A stretch of DNA of 64,000 nt, taken from the NCBI GenBank assembly GCA_903929485.1, contig CAIYUY010000026.1:1-64000 (forward strand), in the 5' to 3' direction. Position numbers and translations under genes: made by a program. How positions within the stretch are numbered: position 1 is the first letter of the stretch; each line of letters begins with the position of its first letter. This document shows, piece after piece, positions 8,332 through 17,713 of this stretch. This stretch comes from an uncultured Desulfuromonadales bacterium (GTDB taxonomy: Bacteria > Desulfobacterota > Desulfuromonadia > Geobacterales > CAIOGM01). Under the pieces are notes generated by a model. That model saw only the letters and a list, made by a program, of their open reading frames with translations, did no database searches and was not told where the DNA came from.

Positions 8332-9297
8332 TCACTTCCCGCGGGGCGGGCCCGACAAACCGATCGTCATCAGTACGTCTCTGTCCCGAACCTTGAACAA
8401 TTTCTTTCTTTTCGTTCGTAACTCCATGATTCTCGGCAGATAGGCCATTGCCGAAAAAAAACCGAGGAACTTGTATTTACGAAAGGCGACCAGATCGTAT
8501 AATAGCGAAAACGGCAAAAAGAGAAAATAACGCGTGATCATGGATACATCGGTGATATTGAGCCAGAGAAACAGGGTGCGGTTACGGTCGCCGATAAACT
8601 TTATCTTTCGCTTCTTGTGGAGGCTCCCGATGGTGGAACTCGTTTCATGATACACAATCGTCCCCGGTTCCATGAGACACTTCCATCCGGCCTTCCACGC
8701 ACGGTAGGAAAGATCCAGATCCTCCACGTAAAACGGGTGATAAATCGGATCAAACCCGCCGAGGAGGATGAGCTTCTCTCGGTCATAAAAGCTCGCGCCG
8801 CCCGAGGCAAAAAAGAGGGGGATCTCTCCCTGTAAGTCACCCAAATCCGAAGGCTGGAGATGGAGAGCGTTGAACCAGCAGATGCCCGGCTTCAGACGGG
8901 TAATCGCCTGACTTTTCCCATGACGCTGGTCCACCATATTCGGTGTGACGCTGAAGACCAAAGGGTCGTGAAACCAGTTCAAGGCCTTGGCAAGCAAATC
9001 AACCGTAACCGTAACGTCATTGTTCAAGGCCAGGACAATTTCGTGACGGGAAGCGAAAATTCCCTTGTTCACACTCTTCGCAAACCCAAGATTGCTTGCA
9101 TTGACAATCACGGTAACGTTCGGAAAATGCTCCCTGAGAAAGACGGGAGTATCGTCATTTCCCGCATCATCCACAACAATTATTTCCACGGATGCGGCAT
9201 GACCAGCCAATGCCGCCAACAGCGGCGGGAGATTCTTCGCCAGGAGACTTAGCCCATTATACGTCGGTATTACCACGGAAACGGACTTGGCAAGCAT
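8332..9297 (-). CDS. glycosyltransferase family 2
   Basis: About 321 residues, GT-A fold. Motifs in order: SVVIPTYNGLSLL at the N-terminus, IIVVDDAGNDDT (nucleotide-binding aspartates), ALNNDVTV (the metal-site position in this subfamily) and FYVEDLDLSYRAWKAGW (acceptor-side ED motif). This layout is that of rhamnosyltransferase-like GT2 enzymes. The C-terminal basic and hydrophobic region suggests membrane association. The ATG at 9297 has an AGGGGGG site just upstream and is preferred over an earlier frame start at 9336 that overlaps the neighbouring gene. Confidence 0.88.
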   Translation of the reverse strand: MLAKSVSVVIPTYNGLSLLAKNLPPLLAALAGHAASVEIIVVDDAGNDDTPVFLREHFPNVTVIVNASNLGFAKSVNKGIFASRHEIVLALNNDVTVTVDLLAKALNWFHDPLVFSVTPNMVDQRHGKSQAITRLKPGICWFNALHLQPSDLGDLQGEIPLFFASGGASFYDREKLILLGGFDPIYHPFYVEDLDLSYRAWKAGWKCLMEPGTIVYHETSSTIGSLHKKRKIKFIGDRNRTLFLWLNITDVSMITRYFLFLPFSLLYDLVAFRKYKFLGFFSAMAYLPRIMELRTKRKKLFKVRDRDVLMTIGLSGPPRGK

Positions 9298-9332
9298 GAC
9301 ACCCCCCTGACATGAGCGTCCCGATCCGGAAC

Positions 9333-10982
9333 TCATTTTTTGCCCAACGACGCAAGAAAAGACTTGACGAGAAAACGGGGAAACTCTCCCAGGTAAGCCT
9401 TGAGGGGGAGGAGCTTCCGCCCATCCACCTTCCGGAGCCCCTGGAGCAACAATTGGCCGCGTTCGGCAAAGGGTAACAAGCGCGCATGCTTGCCGATGGA
9501 AACATCGACACTGTACCCTGCCTCCGTAAGATCATTGAATCCCGCCAGAAAAGTATCGTTTGCGTCCGTTTTCCCGCACAGCTTCAAGGGGCGGTTGACA
9601 CGGTGACTTTTGGGCAACGCCGCCATCACCCCCCGCAGATAAACATCCCATCCGGGAACCAGGTGGCTCCCTCTGATTCGCTCCCGACACTCTCTCCCTT
9701 TATCATGGCGAAACTTCTCATCCTCAATCATTTTACCCAGCAGCGTAAGGTACTCATCACGAGAGCCGACGTGTGTCTGCGACGGTCCGAGAGTGAGATC
9801 CAAGTCCGTATAAATGGGAGCATCCGGGTTTCTCAGACCGATAACCGGCAAACCGCGCAGTCCCACATCCAGCATGGAGGTGAGAGACGCGAAGGGAAAT
9901 GAGTCCAGATAAATATCGGCGCAATCGTGAAAGATCCGCAGGTCATTCTGTCGACCAAGAACTCGAATCCTCCCCTCAACTCGCCTGGAAGCTTCCAGCC
10001 ACCGACCTTGTGCCTTCGGTCCAACTACCAGCAAAATAGCCTGTTTATGGCGGGCGACAACCTCCGTAACCGTAGCAATGAAATCATAACCGCCAAATGC
10101 CGTATACTTATACGATGAGGCGATCGTCAAGAGGATCACCGAATCACGGTCAATATGCAATTTTTCCCTGGCAAGAGAATCAGGCGTCCGATTCGGTGGT
10201 TCAATTAAAGGAATCGGCAAAATTTTTGAGATACGAGCACCACGACGTGCTCGTGAAACGGCCTGTCCGGAGAGACGCAGATCTGCGAAAACATCAGCCA
10301 CGGTAGACCCTAATCCGAAGACATGATCGGCATGATTGACCAACAGCACCGGCGGGCCACCATCAATTCCAAATGACACGGTGGGCAGAGCATCCGATGG
10401 ATGCGTATGGAGAAAGACAATATCGGCCCAGTTATATCGGAACTGTCTCAGTATCCGTGCACGTTTCAGCAGATTTGTGGTTATAAGGGGTAAAAATTTA
10501 TACCAGCCCCCACTTGATGTCACTGCCGAGCTCAACCAAGGGGGGAGAGGCGACTCCTGTTCGGTACCGACAATACTGTGAACATAACGATCAGTCGTGT
10601 TATTGATGAGCCGTTCTATAAGCCTCGTATGGCCACCGGTTGCATAGGCTTTTGTGATGACATGAAGAATACGCGTCTTGGAGTGATCACCGTCAAAAAC
10701 AGGGATTTTCAAGTCGGGCAAACATAGAGATCCGGTTATTTCCGGAGAGGTTGCCACCCGCAACAGGAGCGACTCAAGAAACGGAGAAACATAAAAACCG
10801 GGATGACGATGCCAGGCGAAATCAGCGGCTATCTGCGCCCAAACGACCGCGGAACGAAGATCCCCCGCCTGCTCCGCATCTCCCGCCCGCGACGCGAGAG
10901 CATTGAAACGATCAGCGGCCCACGCCAGATGCTCCACCAAGCGATCATGGTCAGAAGATGAATCGGTTGAGAGCGACACCAA
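9333..10982 (-). CDS. glycosyltransferase with N-terminal helical region (GT41/GT4-like)
   Basis: 549 residues. The first 100 or so are helical and may be a TPR-like cap. A GT-B core follows, with ILHVITKAYATGGHTRLIERL where the donor loop begins and DIYLDSFPFASLTSMLDVG in the C-terminal half. That last block recalls O-GlcNAc-transferase-like (GT41) and related proteins, where the DSFP region faces the nucleotide sugar. Acceptor is unknown; it could glycosylate a carbohydrate or a protein. It follows the aminotransferase gene by 15 bp in the same direction. Confident as a glycosyltransferase, less so for the family. Confidence 0.78.
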   Translation of the reverse strand: MVSLSTDSSSDHDRLVEHLAWAADRFNALASRAGDAEQAGDLRSAVVWAQIAADFAWHRHPGFYVSPFLESLLLRVATSPEITGSLCLPDLKIPVFDGDHSKTRILHVITKAYATGGHTRLIERLINNTTDRYVHSIVGTEQESPLPPWLSSAVTSSGGWYKFLPLITTNLLKRARILRQFRYNWADIVFLHTHPSDALPTVSFGIDGGPPVLLVNHADHVFGLGSTVADVFADLRLSGQAVSRARRGARISKILPIPLIEPPNRTPDSLAREKLHIDRDSVILLTIASSYKYTAFGGYDFIATVTEVVARHKQAILLVVGPKAQGRWLEASRRVEGRIRVLGRQNDLRIFHDCADIYLDSFPFASLTSMLDVGLRGLPVIGLRNPDAPIYTDLDLTLGPSQTHVGSRDEYLTLLGKMIEDEKFRHDKGRECRERIRGSHLVPGWDVYLRGVMAALPKSHRVNRPLKLCGKTDANDTFLAGFNDLTEAGYSVDVSIGKHARLLPFAERGQLLLQGLRKVDGRKLLPLKAYLGEFPRFLVKSFLASLGKK

Positions 10983-10997
10983 AACTCCTTTCAGTCA

Positions 10998-12122
10998 TCA
11001 TTCACCGGATACGATAGTTCCAGCGCAAAAAGAAGCCACCGCCACCGCAACAGCATCGACATCGCGCTCTTGCAGGTGAGGCCCCATGGGGAGACTGAGC
11101 ACCGTTTCGGCCATGAATTCCGCTATGGGTAGATCCCCATGGGGAGCAGCAACGTCTGCGTATGCCTCCGAGAGATGGGGCGGAATCGGATAGTGAATCA
11201 AGCTGCTCATCCCCTGTTCCCCAAGATAAGCAACCAACTCGTTCCTTTGGCTATGCCCAATGACGAAAAGATGCCAGGCATGATCGGTTCCCGCCGCCAC
11301 TGAAGGAAGGCGCAACCCCTTAATATGCTTCAACTTGAGAAGATAACGCCGGGCGACAGTGCTCCGTCTGGCATTCCACTCATCAAGTTTCCTCAGCTTG
11401 ACCCTCAAAAAAGCAGCTTGCAGTTCATCCAGTCGTGAATTAAATCCCCTGACTTCATTATGATATTTCAGACGGGAGCCGTAGTTCCTCAGTAAACGGA
11501 TCCTCTCCGCGACAGTGTCATCGTCGGTTACCACTGCGCCGCCGTCTCCCAAGGCGCCGAGGTTTTTCCCGGGATAGAAACTGAAACCCGCGGCAGCGCC
11601 CAATCCCCCGGCTTTTTTACCTTTATAGCCGGCGCCGTGAGCCTGAGCCGCATCCTCAATGACTCTCAGCCCATGACGGTGAGCAACGTCGTTGATGGGG
11701 TCCATATCGGCAGCCTGACCGTAAAGGTGGACGGCAATGATAGCCTTGGTTCGGGAAGTTATCGCCCCCTCAAGTCGAACCGGATCAATGGTGTAAGTCG
11801 CCTCGTCGGGTTCCACCGGAACCGGTGTCGCCCCGGCATGAGTGACGGCCAACCAGGTCGCGATATAGGTATTGGACGGGACGATAACTTCGTCACCCGG
11901 TCCGATCCCATATCCCCTGAGGATCAGGTGGAGAGCGTCAAGTCCGTTACCGACGCCGATGCAGTGGCGAACCCCGCAGTAGGCGGCAAACTCCTCCTCA
12001 AAGGCGGCGACCTCCTTCCCGAGAATATACCACCCCGAAGCCATCACCCGGTGATAAGCCTCGTCGAGCTCGTCTCTCAGTTCCGCATAGGGGGAGGCAA
12101 GATCAAGAAAAGGTACACTCAC
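10998..12122 (-). CDS. DegT/DnrJ/EryC1/StrS PLP aminotransferase for a 3-amino-3,6-dideoxyhexose
   Basis: 374 residues, typical for nucleotide-sugar aminotransferases. The N-terminus [17 protein letters not shown] and the PLP region [15 protein letters not shown] then [17 protein letters not shown] fit well, with Lys186 the Schiff-base lysine. It is followed upstream by two FdtA-like 3,4-ketoisomerases, so it most likely aminates dTDP-3-keto-6-deoxyhexose at C3 (FdtB/QdtB role). The gene overlaps the end of the first cupin gene by 4 bp. RmlA and RmlB, needed to supply the dTDP-4-keto sugar, are not in this window. Confidence 0.9.
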   Translation of the reverse strand: MSVPFLDLASPYAELRDELDEAYHRVMASGWYILGKEVAAFEEEFAAYCGVRHCIGVGNGLDALHLILRGYGIGPGDEVIVPSNTYIATWLAVTHAGATPVPVEPDEATYTIDPVRLEGAITSRTKAIIAVHLYGQAADMDPINDVAHRHGLRVIEDAAQAHGAGYKGKKAGGLGAAAGFSFYPGKNLGALGDGGAVVTDDDTVAERIRLLRNYGSRLKYHNEVRGFNSRLDELQAAFLRVKLRKLDEWNARRSTVARRYLLKLKHIKGLRLPSVAAGTDHAWHLFVIGHSQRNELVAYLGEQGMSSLIHYPIPPHLSEAYADVAAPHGDLPIAEFMAETVLSLPMGPHLQERDVDAVAVAVASFCAGTIVSGE

Positions 12123-12541
12123 GGTTCTCTCCCGCTTCTGACAGCCTGTTGGAATTCATCATAGTCGCGAAAATAGTCAGCCTCTTCGTAGTGGGCCGAA
12201 GCAAGAACCAGACAGATCCCGCCGGAAGAAAAGTTGAACAATTCGCCCCAGATCATATTGGTTACATGCAGCCCGTAATAGGGACGGTTGAGGGTGACTA
12301 CCCGCCGGTTGTACCCGTCATCCATCAAAAAATCAAAACTGCCGCTGGCGGCAACGATGAACTGATGAAGTTGCCGGTGGGCATGCCCGCCACGGGCTAT
12401 CCCCCCAGGGATGTCATACAGGTAGAAGACTCGTTCTATTTCAAAGGGAAGACTCTTTCCGCCGTATACGGGAGTGAGATTACCGCTGGCGCTTGCTATC
12501 CGTGGCAGTTCCATGAGAGAACAATCAAACACATTGGACAT
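12119..12541 (-). CDS. FdtA/QdtA-like dTDP-4-keto-6-deoxyglucose 3,4-ketoisomerase (cupin), complete active site
   Basis: 140 residues, one double-stranded beta-helix (cupin). The active-site string [14 protein letters not shown] carries both histidines, His53 and His55, known to matter in FdtA. The core continues with [12 protein letters not shown] and RPYYGLHV. The likely reaction moves the keto group from C4 to C3 on dTDP-4-keto-6-deoxyglucose, making the substrate for the adjoining aminotransferase. Its ATG overlaps the stop of the second cupin gene (TAATG), and its own end overlaps the aminotransferase start, so the three are tightly coupled. Confidence 0.88.
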   Translation of the reverse strand: MSNVFDCSLMELPRIASASGNLTPVYGGKSLPFEIERVFYLYDIPGGIARGGHAHRQLHQFIVAASGSFDFLMDDGYNRRVVTLNRPYYGLHVTNMIWGELFNFSSGGICLVLASAHYEEADYFRDYDEFQQAVRSGREP

Positions 12542-12948
12542 TACAACCCCCGCTCGACAGTAAACTCGTCATAACCGCGAAGGTAATCCGACTCTCCATA
12601 CTCTTCCGAGGCAAGAACGAGGCAGAGAGAATTAGTGGAAAAATTTACCAGCGCACGCCAATGGAGCGACGGCAGGTAAAGCCCATAGTAGGAACGATTG
12701 AGATGGTGACAGATTACACTGCTCCCGTTATCGACTTCCACGTCAAAGCTTCCCGAAACAGCGATAATGATCTCACGATTCCGGCGGTAGGCGTGCCCAC
12801 CCCGCATCTCCCCACCCGGAACATCATAAATCCAGTAGGCGCGCCGGATGTCGAAAGGAACATGACGCCCCCCTTCCACAAAAGTCAAGTTGCCACGCGG
12901 ATCCAATATTTTAGGAAGTTCAACAATCTTGCACTCTTCAATCCACAT
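12541..12948 (-). CDS. FdtA-like cupin with one active-site histidine replaced by tyrosine
   Basis: About 135 residues, paralogous to the next gene downstream: the same sequence of blocks (RGNLTFVEGGRHVPFDI, YDVPGGEMRGGHAYRR, SYYGLYLP, GESDYLRGYDEF). The motif that reads HAH in the paralogue is HAY here, so the second catalytic histidine is lost. It may be an inactive partner, a 3,4-ketoisomerase of altered stereochemistry, or a binding subunit. I prefer the ATG at 12948, with GGGGA upstream and the family-typical N-terminus; the frame also offers an ATG at 12969 that overlaps the GNAT stop. Confidence 0.82.
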   Translation of the reverse strand: MWIEECKIVELPKILDPRGNLTFVEGGRHVPFDIRRAYWIYDVPGGEMRGGHAYRRNREIIIAVSGSFDVEVDNGSSVICHHLNRSYYGLYLPSLHWRALVNFSTNSLCLVLASEEYGESDYLRGYDEFTVERGL

Positions 12949-12965
12949 GAGCAATCCCCGTTCCG

Positions 12966-13490
12966 TCATGCAGGCAAATACTTTGAATACTTTGACCTGA
13001 TCTTCTCATAGGTTATTTTGCTGTACGTGTAGTGGCATTCCAGTTCATTTTCGCGCAGACGTTGTGCCCCCATCCGTTCGTGAAAAGCTCTAACCTTGAC
13101 ATTATCCGAGCGGACATCGAAATGTGAACGTGAAAATCCAAGTTGATAAAAAGCTAATTCGTAGACCAGCAGCGCAGACTCTATCCCTGCGGAAGGAGGA
13201 CTGCCGTTTTTGATAAGCCAACTTCCCCAGCAGAATGAGTCTCCCTGAAAATCATAGAGTCGGACGGTGCCACAGCTCTCGCCGTCCAACGATGTTATGA
13301 TAAAATAATATTCATCTCCAGCCAATTCTCTCAGTTTGTAGCTTCGCACCCATTCTATCTGCTTATCCGGATCAGCCTCAACATTGCTGAGAAATTTATT
13401 TTTTGTTTCATCTACTCGTAAAGACAAAATAAATGCACTATCTATTTCCTCAACGACTCTTAAAATAATCTTTCTACCGTTCAGCCTCAT
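12966..13490 (-). CDS. GNAT family N-acetyltransferase
   Basis: 174 residues with the RimJ/RimL-type GNAT layout: an N-terminal ILRVVEEIDSAFILSLR strand-helix, ITSLDGESCGTVRLYDF for the central strands, and the late block VRSDNVKVRAFHERMGAQRL, which matches the acetyl-CoA-side helix of these enzymes. Sitting directly upstream of the ketoisomerases and aminotransferase, it is the natural candidate to N-acetylate the 3-amino sugar, though in characterised pathways FdtC and QdtC are hexapeptide-repeat enzymes, so this would be a different solution. The gene is visibly richer in A+T than its neighbours. Confidence 0.75.
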   Translation of the reverse strand: MRLNGRKIILRVVEEIDSAFILSLRVDETKNKFLSNVEADPDKQIEWVRSYKLRELAGDEYYFIITSLDGESCGTVRLYDFQGDSFCWGSWLIKNGSPPSAGIESALLVYELAFYQLGFSRSHFDVRSDNVKVRAFHERMGAQRLRENELECHYTYSKITYEKIRSKYSKYLPA

Positions 13491-13522
13491 GTAACATCCT
13501 TTCTTTATGCTGTTTCAACCAA

Positions 13523-14320
13523 TCAACGGACATCTTCCATCCGCTCCGCCCTACCCAGACCGTTTTGCAGTTCATAAAGTTTCATGTACTTGACAAAGGT
13601 GCCGTACCCGCCCATGACCGCAATAACAAAACCGCGCCTTCCTTCGAGGAAGCCCAACCTGATGAAATAGCGATAGAGAAACGTATAGAGCGGACGAAGG
13701 GTCGCATGATACCATTTGGCCCGTCTACCCAGTTTAAAATATTCCTCCGCCGAAATAGTGGAGTAGAGTACTGTCCGGGAAGCATAGGTGTCAAGGCTCC
13801 AGTTCTGAAAGTGCAGGATATCCCCTGCCAGACGTTTGGTCCTGCCGGTGGTCATGAACTTGTCGTGAGGATTGATCCCCCTGCACTCCCCATGACGCCG
13901 ATCAAAGAGACGAGGGCAATAATCCGGGTAAAATGAGGCATGCCGTATCCACCGGTCCCAGAAGGAGGTGAGTCGCCGGAATTCGAAACAGGAGAAGGTG
14001 GTGAGATCGGAAGAGGTCAACGCCAGGATGTTCTCCCGCATGGCGTCGCTGACTCTTTCGTCGGCATCGATCTTCAGTAACCAGTTGTTGCGCGCCAGCT
14101 TCATGGCCTGATTTTTTTGCTCCCGGAAACCCTGAAAATCATTTTGAGAGAAAGAAACATTGGCATAACCGCGGCAGATGTCCGGGGTTCCATCGGTACT
14201 GAAATCATCCACCACAACGACTTCATCGGCCCACCGGAGTGACTCCAGGCAGGCGCCTATCTTGAGTGCATTGTTTTTGGTGATAACGAAGGCGGATATA
14301 CCGTGAGCGCTGCGGGTCAT
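13523..14320 (-). CDS. glycosyltransferase family 2 (WaaE/KdtX-like)
   Basis: About 265 residues. Opens GISAFVITKNNALKIGACLESL, then DEVVVVDDFSTDGT and LLKIDADERVSDAMREN, the DxD-type region. This is the pattern of the WaaE/KdtX LPS core beta-glucosyltransferases. The C-terminal part has a hydrophobic and basic stretch that could sit on the membrane. The ATG at 14320 is preferred: GAGGAG lies eight bases upstream. The frame continues open to 14404 into the preceding heptosyltransferase gene but has no better start. Confidence 0.85.
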   Translation of the reverse strand: MTRSAHGISAFVITKNNALKIGACLESLRWADEVVVVDDFSTDGTPDICRGYANVSFSQNDFQGFREQKNQAMKLARNNWLLKIDADERVSDAMRENILALTSSDLTTFSCFEFRRLTSFWDRWIRHASFYPDYCPRLFDRRHGECRGINPHDKFMTTGRTKRLAGDILHFQNWSLDTYASRTVLYSTISAEEYFKLGRRAKWYHATLRPLYTFLYRYFIRLGFLEGRRGFVIAVMGGYGTFVKYMKLYELQNGLGRAERMEDVR

Positions 14321-14397
14321 GTCATGTTCTCCTCTTTCGGCGGTGATAGGGCGGACAACGACCGATGGCTCCGGTCGCCCTGCGCGTACGACCGAAA

Positions 14398-15489
14398 TCA
14401 GCACGGATCCACATTCAGTAGTTGTTCCGTTTCCTCAAGCAGCCGATCAATGGTAATGGCCTCCAGGCACTCCGGTTTTCCCCGTCCCGAAGGGAGACAT
14501 TCGGTGAAAAATTTCTGTTTGCAGGGGCTGCAAGGAAGATCACTATGGATGACCCGGCAATTGGTGCTCCAGGGGCCGAACTTCACCGGCGACTGGGGAC
14601 CGAACAGGGCGACCAGCGGCACCTTGAGCGAGGCGCCCAGGTGCATGATGCCGCTGTCATTGCAGATGAGAAGAGTGCATCGAGTCAATAACGCCATGGT
14701 CTGACGCAAGGAGGTGGTCCCGATGGCCATGATCGGCGGGGGGGTGATCCTTTCCCGCAGATACTCCCCCAGCACCCTGTCCCTTCCGCCGCCCACAAGA
14801 AGAATTCTGCAACCGTACCGTTCCTGAAGACGATTGGCCACCGTCACGAACCCATCCTCATGCCAGGCGCGGATCTGATTGGAGGCAAAGGGATGAATCG
14901 CAATGACTCTTTCACCCGGAGCAACGCCGGCCCCGGAAAAAAAATCCTCCGAAAACTGCTGTTCCCCGGCCGAAAGCCATGCTTCCAGATAGTCGTCAAT
15001 GACGGGAATACCGTCAACCCGCAACACATCCAGGAAATTTTGAACTTCATGCTGCTCATGCAGATAGGGGGTCTTCCGAGTCAGAAGGAAACTTCGCCCT
15101 TCCGTGGCAAACCCTACCCGCTCCCTTGCCCCGGAAAGAAAGGCGATGATGGCGCTGGAAAAAGAGCGTTTGAGGACGTAGGCCTTGTCAAAACGCCGGC
15201 GACGAAGATCTCTGATAAAACCCAGCTTGTCGCCAAGAGTCCGGTGCGTCCCCCAACTGTCGGCGTACGTGGTGACCGGATCCCAATGGATAAACTCGTC
15301 CACATAGGGAATCCCGGCTACCACATCGGTGGAACCGGGTGTAACCAGCCAGACAATCCAGGCATCCGGTTCAGCGCGTCTCAAGTTCCGGAAAAAAGGG
15401 ACGGTCAATATGGTGTCACCGAGAAAACGATACCGAAGAACAAGAATTTTTTTCTGCCCGGGTTTTGCCGACATGGGTATGACCTGCAT
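14398..15489 (-). CDS. glycosyltransferase family 9 (heptosyltransferase II-like)
   Basis: 363 residues. N-terminus KKILVLRYRFLGDTILTVPF is the GT9 start, IRAWHEDGFVTVANRLQERY follows in the hinge, and the donor-site block CNDSGIMHLGASLKVPLVALFG is intact. A cysteine cluster (LPCSPCKQKFFTECL) near the C-terminus is typical of LPS heptosyltransferases. Likely adds heptose to the inner core. The start could be the ATG at 15489 or the one at 15474, which has AGGT upstream; I give the longer frame. Related to but clearly distinct from the GT9 gene at 1617-2624. Confidence 0.88.
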   Translation of the reverse strand: MQVIPMSAKPGQKKILVLRYRFLGDTILTVPFFRNLRRAEPDAWIVWLVTPGSTDVVAGIPYVDEFIHWDPVTTYADSWGTHRTLGDKLGFIRDLRRRRFDKAYVLKRSFSSAIIAFLSGARERVGFATEGRSFLLTRKTPYLHEQHEVQNFLDVLRVDGIPVIDDYLEAWLSAGEQQFSEDFFSGAGVAPGERVIAIHPFASNQIRAWHEDGFVTVANRLQERYGCRILLVGGGRDRVLGEYLRERITPPPIMAIGTTSLRQTMALLTRCTLLICNDSGIMHLGASLKVPLVALFGPQSPVKFGPWSTNCRVIHSDLPCSPCKQKFFTECLPSGRGKPECLEAITIDRLLEETEQLLNVDPC

Positions 15490-15558
15490 GCGAAAGCTGT
15501 GTAGTTACAACCTACGGATATGAATTAGCGGCTCAGCCCGCGCCGAACCGATGATACG

Positions 15559-16623
15559 TCAAACGTTGCCCAGCAACGAACGGTAAAACGCATTAAGCGC
15601 CTCGGCCTCTCCCTTTATGGAAAAGTGCGCCTCGGCGCGAGCCCGCGCGGCTTTACCCATCTTATCCAAACATTGCCGATCCGCCAGAAGCTCGGCCAAC
15701 GCCGTCGTGAGCGCCCCGGTATCGCCACACGGAACCAATCTGCCGTCGATACCATCGCGCAGCAGCAGCTCGAAAGCTCCGGTGCGGGTGGCCACCACGG
15801 CGGCGCCGCTGGCCATGGCCTCCAGACAGGTCAAACCGAATCCCTCATTATGAGGCACGGCCGCCACCAGCGACAGCCGGCGAAACCATCCGGGGAGTTC
15901 GGTAAAGGGAAGCTTCCCCAGCCAGCAGAACCTCCCCTCCAGACCACGATCCCGGATATATCTTTTCAGCTTTTTCTCGAAAGGTGCAAAGGGTGCGGTA
16001 GTCTCGCCGATGATCACCGCGGTGGCTTCCGGCGCCTCCGGCAAAATTTCGCAGAGAGCCTCGACGAATTCGCGCAACCCTTTCTGAGGCCGCACGCGTC
16101 CCAGAATACCGATGCCGAAGGTTCCCGGCAGACCGGAACTCTGCCAGGCAGCGGCGCGGTCCGTCTCCGGGCGATAGATCTCCAAATTCACGCCATGAGG
16201 AATGATCACCGCCGGAGGCCGCTCCAGATAAGAAGCGGCGCGAGGTGAAGTGGAAAGCAAAAAATCCATCCGGCGGTAAAGGTAACGGGTCCAACGGCTA
16301 TGGTGACGCTGGGCAGTGGAGGTAAAGAGGAGCCGCAAACGGCGCCGTAACAGTCGCTTGAGGACGAGCCCCGCCAGCATCTCCATGTTGCGACGCGCAT
16401 GAAAGATCCGCGGTTCCCCGTTGGGAAGCGGGTGAGCCGTAAGGCGAAACAGTTCGCGCCAACCAAGACGCGTCAGGTTCACCGGCAACGGGTAGCCGAC
16501 AGTGGCGATACCCAGCGTACGGCCCTGTAACGGCGCCACCGCGGCCACCGTGGCCGTGATCCCCGAGAAACGGCGGTTTAAATTGGGGAGGATGACCTGA
16601 ATATCGCCGGTCCCCTCACTCAC
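15559..16623 (-). CDS. glycosyltransferase family 4
   Basis: 354 residues, GT-B fold. The N-terminal half has QVILPNLNRRFSGITATVAA. The C-terminal half has GRVRPQKGLREFVEAL and HNEGFGLTCLEAMASGAAVV, the GT4 EX7E region. It starts 8 bp inside the end of lpxK, so it is coupled to lipid A synthesis and probably works on the LPS core. The donor and acceptor cannot be read from sequence. The stop is followed by 69 bp without a gene before the heptosyltransferase. Confidence 0.87.
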   Translation of the reverse strand: MSEGTGDIQVILPNLNRRFSGITATVAAVAPLQGRTLGIATVGYPLPVNLTRLGWRELFRLTAHPLPNGEPRIFHARRNMEMLAGLVLKRLLRRRLRLLFTSTAQRHHSRWTRYLYRRMDFLLSTSPRAASYLERPPAVIIPHGVNLEIYRPETDRAAAWQSSGLPGTFGIGILGRVRPQKGLREFVEALCEILPEAPEATAVIIGETTAPFAPFEKKLKRYIRDRGLEGRFCWLGKLPFTELPGWFRRLSLVAAVPHNEGFGLTCLEAMASGAAVVATRTGAFELLLRDGIDGRLVPCGDTGALTTALAELLADRQCLDKMGKAARARAEAHFSIKGEAEALNAFYRSLLGNV

Positions 16624-17713
16624 CTGTTTGCACCTTACGCGCCGTCACTTCGTCCACCATTGACATCAGCAGCGTCGAATTTTCCAATACAATCTCCAAC
16701 TTCGCCACCCATACCCTCCCCAGTTGCCTCCGGCGCGGCTCCAGCTTCACCGCATCCTTCCCCGTGGTAACGAGACAGGTCGCCCCGGTGCTCCTGAAGA
16801 TCCGCACTATTCCGGCGATTGTCCGGTCATCATAGAGGGCATGATCCGGCAGGGAGAGAATGCCTGCCAGATTCAGCCCGGCTTCGGTAAGCGCGGAAAA
16901 AAACCGTTCCGGTTGAGCGATGCCGGCAAAGGCCATTACCCGCTCCCCATACAGGGTTGAAAACGAGAGACATGGGCCGCCGTCAAGAGGAACAACCCCG
17001 CTGAGCTTATGCATGGCGGAGAGCACCGGAATCCCCGCGGGGCCGACATCGGAAACTGCTCCCCCAGCTTCACACCGGGTCAAGACGATGAGATCAGCCC
17101 GTCCCATTGCCGATAGTGGCTCACGCAGCGGGCCGGCAGGCAGGGTCCAGCCATTTCCCAAGGGGCTCCTGCAATCCAGGAGCAGAATATTAAGCTCCCT
17201 TTGCACTCTCAGGTGCTGGAACCCGTCATCCAGGAGAAAACAGTCCGGATGAAGTTCCCGCTGGGCAAGAAGCCCCGCCATATGACGGTCTCTCCCCACC
17301 ACCACCATGAGCCCAGGCAACTCCCGGGCCAGAAGGTACGGCTCATCCCCCGCCTCCGCCGCCGTCATGAAGATACTCTTCCCGTCGGAAACGATGGAAG
17401 ACGACCCTGAATAACTGCCGCCGTAGCCGCGGGAGAGGAGCACTACCCGTACCCCCCGTGAGAGAAGATAACGGGCGATGAGTTCGGCCATGGGTGTCTT
17501 CCCTGTCCCCCCCACGGCAAGATTTCCCACCGAAATCACCGGATAGTTCAAGCGCCGGGAGCGGAGAAGACCGGATGCGTAACCCCAGCTCCGGAGCCGG
17601 AGAAGGAGCGCATAGGGGAGAGAGAGTCCTTTCAGAAACAGCAGCAACAGAGATCCCACAACTCCTCGCCGCTCACCGGAAACCACCCCGCGCCAGAATT
17701 CTTCACCTTTCAC
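16616..17713 (-). CDS. lpxK: tetraacyldisaccharide 4'-kinase
   Basis: 365 residues. LpxK phosphorylates the 4' position of the lipid A disaccharide precursor at the inner membrane. The N-terminal region has a hydrophobic stretch (SLLLLFLKGLSLPYALLLRL), then the Walker A motif VGGTGKTP at about 67-74. LLSRGYGGSYSG and LDDGFQHLRVQRELNILLLD follow, all standard LpxK blocks. The start is a GTG overlapping the waaA stop (GTGA), with GGTGA just upstream. The gene precedes the GT4 gene, overlapping it by 8 bp. Confidence 0.95.
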   Translation of the reverse strand: MKGEEFWRGVVSGERRGVVGSLLLLFLKGLSLPYALLLRLRSWGYASGLLRSRRLNYPVISVGNLAVGGTGKTPMAELIARYLLSRGVRVVLLSRGYGGSYSGSSSIVSDGKSIFMTAAEAGDEPYLLARELPGLMVVVGRDRHMAGLLAQRELHPDCFLLDDGFQHLRVQRELNILLLDCRSPLGNGWTLPAGPLREPLSAMGRADLIVLTRCEAGGAVSDVGPAGIPVLSAMHKLSGVVPLDGGPCLSFSTLYGERVMAFAGIAQPERFFSALTEAGLNLAGILSLPDHALYDDRTIAGIVRIFRSTGATCLVTTGKDAVKLEPRRRQLGRVWVAKLEIVLENSTLLMSMVDEVTARKVQTGE

